From the NCBI GenBank assembly GCA_024401435.1, contig JAKSLB010000010.1, forward strand, positions 36,350-100,349: a DNA stretch of 64,000 nucleotides, written 5' to 3'. Positions 52,820 through 62,000 of this stretch are shown here, one piece after another. This DNA is from Paludibacteraceae bacterium. GTDB taxonomy: Bacteria > Bacteroidota > Bacteroidia > Bacteroidales > Paludibacteraceae. Each line of letters starts with the position of its first letter. Position 1 is the stretch's first letter. A program made the translations under genes and the position numbers. The notes under the pieces are model-generated. The model saw only the letters and a program-made list of their open reading frames with translations. It made no database searches and was not told the origin of the DNA.

Positions 52820-55800
52820 TCACTTGACTAACACACGTCTGACCACATCACCGCATTTAACGACATAAACGCCTATGTTTGGAACTTCGATTCGTTCCGA
52901 CACGAAATGCACACCCTCTCTATGGGCGACAAGACGACCCGTCACATCATACACGTTGATATCAGCATCCGCATTCTCTACAACAATGCTACAGTCAAAA
53001 GTGTAGATGGAGAATTTATCTCCCTCTGTCTTCTCACTGAGCGTAGGTTCCAACTTAGTGCCCACTGCCACTTGAGTATCCGTCTCGTCACATCCTTCGT
53101 GATCACACGCAGCGGTTTTAGTCCCGTCAGCCTCTGTTGTCGCATCATCATTATAGACATAGAGCGTGAATGAGTGACCAAGCGCTTCGATGGTGTCTTG
53201 CTTAACAAGTACGGTCTTACAAACGGAGCAGTGCGAACCCTCCTTCAACCCGAAATGAGTACAAGTGGCGGTGACAGCAGCGTCAGTTACCACTTTGTGA
53301 CCAAGCGCTTCGATAGTGTCTTGCTTAACAAGTACGGTCTTACAAACGGAGCAGTGCGAACCCTCCTTCAATCCCCAATGGGTACAAGTGGAAGGGACGA
53401 GAGTATCGATAACGATTGTGTGAGGAAGTTCAGCGATCGTGTCATTTTCAAACGCTCCACAAGAACAATGATGGCTACGCATACCCAATGTCGTGCAAGT
53501 CGCAACCAGCGTCGTATCCCATTTGCCGAATGAATGAGCCTCAAATTGTGCGGTCAATGCGACATTGCCGTTTGAGCCTTTGACAATTTGTGTCACTTCA
53601 GCGTCTTTATCATCTATCCATTTAATGAAATGATAGCCTTCTTTTTCGGGTTTAATGGTTGACAAATCGATGTTTTCCGACACTATAGTATACGTTAGTG
53701 AATCTATTGGCTTCCCGCCATCTACATCAAAAGTTATTGAATATTGTGTTGGTGTATAAATTGCTGTAAGTGTTATATCTCCAAATGAACCTTTGGCAAT
53801 TTGTTTTACTTCATTGTTTGAACCATCTACCCATTTTGCAAATGTGTAATAATCTTTTTCTCCTTTATAACTTGATAAATCTATGGTTTCTGATTCAACT
53901 GTGTAAGTTATTGGATTAATTGTATTATTACCTTTAGTATCAAATGTAATTGTATAATTAATAGTTTTTTTATACAATTTTACTAATCCATTATCACAAT
54001 ACGATACCAAAAATTCATCTTCGCCTAATTGTTTAGTACATTCAGCATCTGTATATATTTCTGGGTAACAACCATCTATTGAGAATGATTTCAAATCACT
54101 TTTCTTTGCTCCTTTTCTGAATACAAAAGGTGTTTTGTCATTCTGATCAATTTCGGTTCCCAATTCCATATCATTTGAATAGTATTTTACTTGATACAAT
54201 ATCGAACCACTTATTGTTATTACCAATTGTCTATTTTGTAAACTACTTACAGCAAATGTGTTGTTTGTTTTATCATAGTCAACAGAATTAGGAGCAGCTG
54301 CTGGGCTACTTTGATAAAACATATCATATATTTCATAATTTTCTGGATTTACCTTTATAGTATCATCCATTGAATACATATTATCAATATTAATGTCTGG
54401 CATTTGTTGATAAGCAGGTATTTTAGCCAACATTCCTTCTAAGTCTTTATTGTAATATTTTGATTTTGATAATGACAAACCTTCATTAATATTGTCTTCG
54501 CTTAGCGCCACATAATAACTTCCTACATACCAACCTTTTGGAATATAATTTGCTCCACGTTTTATATCACTAACTTGGGTTATATCTCTACAAATAAAAA
54601 TTCCTACTGAGGCAACTCCACTCAACCATTCGCTTGTGTAATTATTATCAAAAGCACTTAAACAATCTGATATTGATACATAAAAAAGCGAAGAACAATT
54701 TTTAAACATACTTTTATAACAATTCTTAGCCAAAGTTGTTGCTCTTAGAGCTGGTATAGCGAGTAAAGAAGTACAATCATAAAACATGTAACTATAACAG
54801 CCTTCAGACAAATCCGTTGCTGGTAATGTTGGTCCTTGGAGTAATGCACGACAAGAGTGGAACATATCAGCATAACAATAATCAGCCAAATTTGTAGCTG
54901 GCAATTCGTTTGGTGCTTCGGTTAATGATGTACACAAATTAAACATTTCTTGGTAACACCTTGTAGCCATTTGCGTTGCTTTTAAACCTGGGGCTTTGGT
55001 TAATGCAGAACAAGCTGCAAACATTTGATAGCAACAACTTTCAGACATAGTTTTTGAAGGTAATTTTAAACCAGAAGCATCGGTCAAGCCAGCACACTCC
55101 ATGAACATACGGCTATAATTATTACTTTTTAATACAATATCGCCACCTTTACCATCTATCAAAGTATTTACATCGCCTGACGCTGATACATTGCCTATAA
55201 TATCAAACTGTGTATAAACAGTTTTCGATGTTGTTACATTATTGTAATCTCCTCTGAATTTAACAAACTGTCCATTATTTAAAGTTAAAGGAGTAGTTTT
55301 TAATTCAGTAGCATCTTTCCAACCTGTACCATCATTATATTCAATCTTTGCACCATCTGCAATTTTTACAAATCCAATTGTAGAAACATCTTGATTTGAT
55401 GTAAATGTTAAAAATTCTGGACACTTCCATTTTGTTGGAATATTAGATGTACCACGTACATCTTCTAACTCACTTGGACAAATAAATGCACCAGTTTCTG
55501 CTACACCATCAACCCACTCGTATGTTGCATTGCTTGAATTATTCCAATCTGTAAAAGCAACTGTTATTTCTTTTAACTTAGAACAACCTTTAAACATTTG
55601 ATAATAACAACTCTTTACCAAAGTTTCTGCTGGCAATTCTGGGGCTGTAGTTAACGCTGAACAATCATAATACATATATTCATAACAACTCTCAGCCAAT
55701 ATCTTAGCAGGTAATGCTGGTGCTGAGGTTAACGCTGTGCAACGTAAGAACATATATTGATAACAATAATTAGCCAAAGTTGTTGAAGGCATTTTTAAAC

Positions 55801-58800
55801 CAGAAGCATCGGTCAAGCCAGCACAATCGGTAAACAATTTATAGTAATTTTTATTTTTTAAATTAATATTACCACCTTTGCCATTTGTCAAACTATTTAT
55901 ATCGCCCGATGCTGACACATCGCCTGTAATTGCAAATTGTGTAAAATTTGAGTTACTCAATGTTGCGCCACTATAATCGCCTTTGAACATAACATATTCA
56001 CCACTATTTAAAGATAAAAGATTATTTATTAGTTCAGAAGCATCTTTCCAACCTGTTCCATCGTTATATTGAATCTTTGCACCAGATGCAATTTGTGCAA
56101 ATCCAATTTCAGAACCATCTTTGTTTGATGTGAATGTTAATGGATTTTCAACCACCCAACCTTTTGGAATATGAGAGTCATCTATAATTTGCTCTAATGT
56201 ATTAAGACAAATAAACACGCCTGAACGAGATACATTTTTTACCCATTCTGTAGTATTAGAATTATCCCAACTTGTAAAATCAACCTGTATTTCGCATAAA
56301 TCAGAACAATTTTCAAACATTTTATAATAACACCCTTCTGATAATGTTGTAGCAGGCAAATATGGGGCAGATGTTAACGATGTACAACCTGAAAACATAA
56401 AACGATAGCAACTCATAGCTAAAGTTGTTGCAGGTAATTCTGGGGCAGCAGTCAAAGCAGAACAACCAGAAAACATTGACTCATAACATTGTAGACTCAA
56501 ATTCTTGGCTGGTAACTTAGGTGCTGATGTTAGAGACGCACAATTATAAAACAACCCATAGTAACACTTATACTTCATTGTTGTTGAAGGAAGACTTAAT
56601 TTTGAAGCATCGGTAATGCCTTTGCAATCTTCAAACAAGTAATAATAATTACAATCTTTTAAATCCACATCTCCGCCAGTTTTTGTCATTAATGTATTTA
56701 AATCGCCCGAAACGGAAACCTTGCCTGTTACAGAAAATTGTGTGCGATCACCCATTTCTTTTGACAACCCATTTTCATTATTACCATAGAATTGTATTTT
56801 GTTTCCATAGTTTAAGGTTACAGGATTATTTTTCAAATTGCTAGCTTCAACCCAATCAGAACCGTCAACTCTATAATATAATTCACTAACCACACTTGAA
56901 ATTTGATCGAAACCAACCGTTGAGCCATCTTCTTTCGAGGTAAATGTCAAATAAGCCGTTGGAGATTCTATTTTCCAACCTTCTGGAATATTATTTACTC
57001 CTTTTTTGGTTTGATCTAGGACAGTAGGACAAATAAATAAGCCTTCTGAAGCAACGTTTTTAACCCAATTTTCGGTACAAGAAGATTTCCATTCTGTAAA
57101 CGCAACTTCTATTTTGTTTAATGAGCTACATCCATTAAACATATTTCCGTAGCAATTGTCAACCAATTCGTCAGCTGGCAAAACTGGAGCAGATTTTAAT
57201 GCTTTACAGCCCACAAACATTGATTCATAACAAGATGTTGCCAAAGTTGTTGCTGGCAATTCTGGTGCTAAAGCTAATTTTGTACATCCATCAAACATTG
57301 ATTTGTAACACTCACTAGCCAAAGTTGTTGCTGGCAATTCTGGTGCATAAACCAAGTAAGAACAATCTTTAAACATATTAAGGTAACAAGCTGCCGAAAA
57401 AGTTAAAGTTGTAGATGGAAGTTTTAATTTAGAAGCATCGGTTAAACCATTACATTCAAAAAATAAATTTTGATAACATTGTCCTGCTAACTTAATATCA
57501 CCACCTGTTTTATTTATCAAAGTATTTATATCACCTGATACAGAAACATCGCCTGTAATTTTAAATTGAGTTTGTTTTAATCCTTCTTTTGCATTTTCGC
57601 CACGAAATATCACCGATTTACCTTTTGGCAAGGTTATTTTAGTATTTTTACCTGCACTATACCAATTAATTCTATCGGTAGAGTATTCTAAATTAACACC
57701 AGAACCAAATTCACAAAAAACAATCTCAGAACCATTTTTGTTTGATGTAAATGTTAAATAGTCAACATAGTTTTGGGTTTTCCATCCATCAGGAATACCT
57801 GAACTACCTGTTTTAGATTTATCTAATGACTCTGGACAAACAAATGTACCTGAAGAAGGTGTATAATTTAACCAGTCTTTTGTATATTTATTATTTTCCC
57901 CCCAATCAGTAAAAGCGACTTCTACATATTCTAAATTATTACATCCCACAAAAATGTAATTGTAACATTCACTTGCCAAAGTTGTAGCAGGCAAAAAAGG
58001 CGCATGAGTTAAACTTTCGCAGTAGCCAAACATGTCAAAATAGCAACGATCTGCCAATTGCGTAGCAGGCAATTCAGGAGCTTGAGTTAATGCTTTGCAA
58101 CTAATAAACATATAATAATAGCAACTATATGCCAATTGCGTAGCTGGTAATTCGGGTGCTTCGGTTAAACTCTCACAACCACTAAACATAGCATAGTAAC
58201 AGTAATCTTTCATAACAGTGGCTGGCAATTCGGGGGCTGCGGTTAATCCACATTTGTAAAACATATATTCATAACAAGAAGAAGCCAAAGTTGTTGCTGG
58301 CAATTCGGGGGCTTGAGTTAATGCATTGCAACCACCAAACATATAATAATAGCAACTATTTGCCAATTGCGTAGCTGGCAATTCGGGTGCTTTGATTAAT
58401 TTTTTGCAATTGTAAAACATACGCTCATAACAAGACTCAGCCAATTCTTGTGAAGGAAGTATTAAACCTGAAGCATCAGTTATGTCACATTCTTCAAATA
58501 ATTTATAATAATTTTTCTCTTGTAATTCTATATCACCACCTGTTTTATTTATCAAAGTATTTATATCACCTGATACAGAAACATCGCCTGTAATTTTAAA
58601 TTGAGTTTCAGGTTGTGGAGGTAGTGGAGCCCCAGGAGATGCAGGAGGAATATTGGCAAGATTTTCATCATACAATCCATTAGAATTATCGCCATAAAAT
58701 TGTACAGATTCACCTGCATTTAAGGGAATTGAAGTAGAAGATGTTGCAGGATTCCAATTCACCCCTCCATCGGTAGAGTAAAACAAATTAACACTCTTTG

Positions 58801-58933
58801 GAAGATTCTCAAATCCAATTTCAGAACCATCTTGGTTTGATGTAAAAGTTAAATAATCAGGAGTTGGACCACCTGCTTTCACAAGATTTGATATTGACAA
58901 CAGCAATACCAATAAAAATAAGATTTTTCTCAT
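52820..58933 (-). CDS. Giant LRR-module T9SS surface protein (2037 residues)
   Basis: Signal peptide at 1-20. Five modules begin at about residues 27, 393, 658, 929 and 1173, each opening LTFTSNxDGSEIGF. Each continues TQFxITGDVSxSGDINTL and then a run of 22-24 residue repeats CYxxMFxxCxxLTxAPELPATTLA, an LRR-like pattern with invariant Cys. It closes with a FTDWNN...FICP...IPxGWK cap. Two InlB-like (Listeria-Bacteroides) repeats follow (about 1658-1800). Then come SHCSVCKTVLVKQDTIEALG-type CxxC repeats, the second a 41-residue tandem duplicate. A T9SS sorting domain ends the protein (about 1985-2037, INVYDVTGRLVA...GVYVVKCGD). It is presumably exported and surface attached, for adhesion or binding. 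Confidence 0.9.
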   Translation of the reverse strand: MRKILFLLVLLLSISNLVKAGGPTPDYLTFTSNQDGSEIGFENLPKSVNLFYSTDGGVNWNPATSSTSIPLNAGESVQFYGDNSNGLYDENLANIPPASPGAPLPPQPETQFKITGDVSVSGDINTLINKTGGDIELQEKNYYKLFEECDITDASGLILPSQELAESCYERMFYNCKKLIKAPELPATQLANSCYYYMFGGCNALTQAPELPATTLASSCYEYMFYKCGLTAAPELPATVMKDYCYYAMFSGCESLTEAPELPATQLAYSCYYYMFISCKALTQAPELPATQLADRCYFDMFGYCESLTHAPFLPATTLASECYNYIFVGCNNLEYVEVAFTDWGENNKYTKDWLNYTPSSGTFVCPESLDKSKTGSSGIPDGWKTQNYVDYLTFTSNKNGSEIVFCEFGSGVNLEYSTDRINWYSAGKNTKITLPKGKSVIFRGENAKEGLKQTQFKITGDVSVSGDINTLINKTGGDIKLAGQCYQNLFFECNGLTDASKLKLPSTTLTFSAACYLNMFKDCSYLVYAPELPATTLASECYKSMFDGCTKLALAPELPATTLATSCYESMFVGCKALKSAPVLPADELVDNCYGNMFNGCSSLNKIEVAFTEWKSSCTENWVKNVASEGLFICPTVLDQTKKGVNNIPEGWKIESPTAYLTFTSKEDGSTVGFDQISSVVSELYYRVDGSDWVEASNLKNNPVTLNYGNKIQFYGNNENGLSKEMGDRTQFSVTGKVSVSGDLNTLMTKTGGDVDLKDCNYYYLFEDCKGITDASKLSLPSTTMKYKCYYGLFYNCASLTSAPKLPAKNLSLQCYESMFSGCSALTAAPELPATTLAMSCYRFMFSGCTSLTSAPYLPATTLSEGCYYKMFENCSDLCEIQVDFTSWDNSNTTEWVKNVSRSGVFICLNTLEQIIDDSHIPKGWVVENPLTFTSNKDGSEIGFAQIASGAKIQYNDGTGWKDASELINNLLSLNSGEYVMFKGDYSGATLSNSNFTQFAITGDVSASGDINSLTNGKGGNINLKNKNYYKLFTDCAGLTDASGLKMPSTTLANYCYQYMFLRCTALTSAPALPAKILAESCYEYMYYDCSALTTAPELPAETLVKSCYYQMFKGCSKLKEITVAFTDWNNSSNATYEWVDGVAETGAFICPSELEDVRGTSNIPTKWKCPEFLTFTSNQDVSTIGFVKIADGAKIEYNDGTGWKDATELKTTPLTLNNGQFVKFRGDYNNVTTSKTVYTQFDIIGNVSASGDVNTLIDGKGGDIVLKSNNYSRMFMECAGLTDASGLKLPSKTMSESCCYQMFAACSALTKAPGLKATQMATRCYQEMFNLCTSLTEAPNELPATNLADYCYADMFHSCRALLQGPTLPATDLSEGCYSYMFYDCTSLLAIPALRATTLAKNCYKSMFKNCSSLFYVSISDCLSAFDNNYTSEWLSGVASVGIFICRDITQVSDIKRGANYIPKGWYVGSYYVALSEDNINEGLSLSKSKYYNKDLEGMLAKIPAYQQMPDINIDNMYSMDDTIKVNPENYEIYDMFYQSSPAAAPNSVDYDKTNNTFAVSSLQNRQLVITISGSILYQVKYYSNDMELGTEIDQNDKTPFVFRKGAKKSDLKSFSIDGCYPEIYTDAECTKQLGEDEFLVSYCDNGLVKLYKKTINYTITFDTKGNNTINPITYTVESETIDLSSYKGEKDYYTFAKWVDGSNNEVKQIAKGSFGDITLTAIYTPTQYSITFDVDGGKPIDSLTYTIVSENIDLSTIKPEKEGYHFIKWIDDKDAEVTQIVKGSNGNVALTAQFEAHSFGKWDTTLVATCTTLGMRSHHCSCGAFENDTIAELPHTIVIDTLVPSTCTHWGLKEGSHCSVCKTVLVKQDTIEALGHKVVTDAAVTATCTHFGLKEGSHCSVCKTVLVKQDTIEALGHSFTLYVYNDDATTEADGTKTAACDHEGCDETDTQVAVGTKLEPTLSEKTEGDKFSIYTFDCSIVVENADADINVYDVTGRLVAHREGVHFVSERIEVPNIGVYVVKCGDVVRRVLVK
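52840..53530 (-). repeat. C-terminal segment shared with the neighbouring giant gene
   Basis: Nearly identical at the DNA level to 59098-59660 apart from one extra 123-base unit here (tandem copies beginning at 53174 and 53297). It is more GC rich than the AT-rich LRR modules of the same gene. Confidence 0.9.
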
Positions 58934-59076
58934 ATGTTTAATTTTTTATTAATTCGACAATTACACTTCTCTTTCTTAATTCATAAAAGATTTGAACTGC
59001 CCATGGATTTTTATTATTCGTTCTCCAAGCATGGAAGTCCGTTTCGTTTTATGGAAAGTCATAATATGCTAGGCTT

Positions 59077-62000
59077 CTATTGTATTACCGAAACACGTTT
59101 TACCATGTTGCCGCATTTAACGACATAGACGCCTATGTTTGGAACTTCGATTCGTTCCGACACGGAATGCATACCCTCTCTACGGGCGACAAGACGACCA
59201 GTCACATCGTACACGTTGATATCAGCATCCGCATTCTCTATAACAATGCTACGGCCAAAAGTGTAGATGGAGAAATCATCTCCCTCTGTCTTCTCACTGA
59301 GCGTAGGTTCCAACTTAGTGCCCACTGCCACTTGAGTATCCGTCTCGTCACATCCTTCGTGATCACACGCAGCGGTTTTAGTCCCGTCAGCCTCTGTTGT
59401 CGCATCATCATTATAGACATAGAGCGTGAATGAGTGACCAAGCGCTTCGATGGTGTCTTGCTTAACAAGTACGGTCTTACAAACGGAGCAGTGCGAACCC
59501 TCCTTCAATCCCCAATGGGTACAAGTGGAAGGGACGAGAGTATCGATAACGATTGTGTGAGGAAGTTCAGCGATCGTGTCATTTTCAAACGCTCCACAAG
59601 AACAATGATGGCTACGCATACCCAATGTCGTGCAAGTCGCAACTAATGTCGTATCCCATTTGCCGAACGAGTGAGCCTCGAACGTAGCCACAAGAGCGGT
59701 ATCGTTCACTACAAGTATCGAATCCTTGATTTCGGTGCTTCCGTTGCTCCACTCTACAAAGTGATAGCCAGTGTTTGCAGTAGCCTTGATTTCATACTTC
59801 TTATTGTACTCACCTAAACCATTTTCGGCAGTGCCGTTTTCTGCAGTAAGAGTCACCTTGAAAAGGATTTTCCCGCTGAAGTTAGGCACGGTGTCGGTTG
59901 AAGTGTTTTGCCCCCAAATTGAACCATTTTCACCATCATACAACAATTTGGCTACTGTACCATTGGCAAATTGTTCGGCTGTTTTACCGTATACGCCATC
60001 TCCATTGCCATCGTCAGTGTCGGATAGGTAATAGCAATTGGTTACATCATTATAACTTCCGCACACTTCGCCGACAAATCCTAAACCACTAACCGCACCA
60101 GTATTGTAGCAATTTTCTATTTTGCCTTCGAAATTAAATCCGCTCACACCACCAATGTTATTATTACCGCTAACTGTACTAGTATTGTAACAATTGGAAA
60201 TGGTACCTATATTATTATTCCCACACACACCGCCAACACATTGATGCCCATAAAAATACGAACCAACAACGCCTAGGTTTTGAATAGTTCCATCATTGCT
60301 TGCAAACAGACCAACATACCATTCATCTGAATCATTAAAATAAAGTCCGCTGATGGTATGACCATTGCCGTCGAATATGCCTTGATAATAATCATCAATT
60401 CCTATCGGATTCCATTCTTTATAATCCTTATTATCGGTAACAATTTCGCCATCTTTAAACTCCAATGTATTTACCACAATATTATTGGTCAATATTGCAT
60501 TGGCTTTGGCATTATCGCCACCTTGGTTTACAAAGTCGGCAAACCAATAAAGTTCGCCAGCGTTGGCTATTTGGTAAACGCCGTCGCTGTTTTCGGCAGG
60601 CTCGTATGCACCGCATCGTGTGCAGAAGCCATTTTCGTCAAAAACGTGTTCTTCATATATTTTAGTAGCATTAATGTCGTTAGTAAATTCACATGCAACA
60701 CCAGCACATGTGGAAGCATATACTTTGTTATTATAAAAACATGGATAATTATCGGTTCCGATTTTTTGTCCCCAAACCTCGCCATTTTCACCTTGTGATA
60801 ATAAATATGCAACCTCACCGCTTGCAAACTGTTTGGCTGTCTTGCTTCCATTGCCATCGTCGGTATCGGCAAGGTAATAGCAGTTTTGAGAATAACCGAC
60901 TTGAACAGACCCAAACACCTTGTTTGTCAATGTTCCTTTCTCTTTAACAATTCCTGCCGAATAACAATTTTTTGCAAGTGGGCCTCCCATATTAAAAGTA
61001 TAACCTACCACGCCTCCAACTTGTCCATTTCCACTAACCAAACCGATATTGTAGCAATTCTCTACAGAAGACATTTGCATGTTTCCACACACGCCACCAA
61101 TCATGCTATTACCTATTACAGTGGCTGAACTAAAGCAATTTTTGATTTTTTCAGCCTTGTTTACTCCGCACACTCCACCGACACAATCTTTTCCATAAAA
61201 ATAGGAATCAACAATTCTCACATTTTGTATCGAACTAGAATCGCTGATACAGCCAAACAAGCCTACACCATCTTTATTTGCATTGTTCAAATACAATCCG
61301 CTGACGATATGACCTTGACCATCGAATTTTCCAGAATATGATATCGACAAATCACCTTGCGAATAATCATAATTATATAATCCTATTGGTGTCCATTCCC
61401 TAAATATCACACCAGTAACCAAAGAGCCATCGTCGTTTAATACATTTTCATTAACTACAATGTCGCTTGTAAGTACGGCATTGGCGCTGTCGTTGTCGCC
61501 CCCCTGGTTTACAAAGTTTGCAAACCAATAGAGATTGCCTGCGTTAGCTATTAGGTAAACGCCGTTTTCGTCTTGTACAGGTTGTTCGTAATTGCCGCAA
61601 ATGCAAAATCCATTTTCGTACGAGTGTACGTGATTGTCCTTTAGTATAGGATATTCCTTACCTTGAACCCAAACGATAGGAGATTGGTCTGTGTTTAACA
61701 AATCGGTTACTTCGCCGTTGGCGAATTCGTCAGGAGTCTTAACCACGCCACCGAGCGTATCGCCATCGCCATTCGTTTCAACGAAGAAGCTGTTCGAAAT
61801 GTTCAATGTACCAAATTCATCTCCCCCCACAAGACCGCCGGCAATTGTTTTAGATGCAGTCACGACACCTACGTTGTAACTGTTTGAAACGTTCAATGTA
61901 CCACTGTCATTATCCCCCACAAGACCGCCGACATAGTCGTTTCCGCTCACGGCACCCACGTTGTAGCTGTTCGCGATGGTCAAACTAGCGTAATTATAGT

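Noticed and set aside
53174-53533. Plus-strand ORFs over the shared T9SS tail
   Set aside because: They are antisense to the repeated CxxC region and exist twice only because the DNA is duplicated.
54600-58450. Noncoding tandem DNA repeats or a CRISPR-like locus
   Set aside because: The periodicity is a multiple of three and is fully explained by the LRR-like protein repeats in a single open frame.
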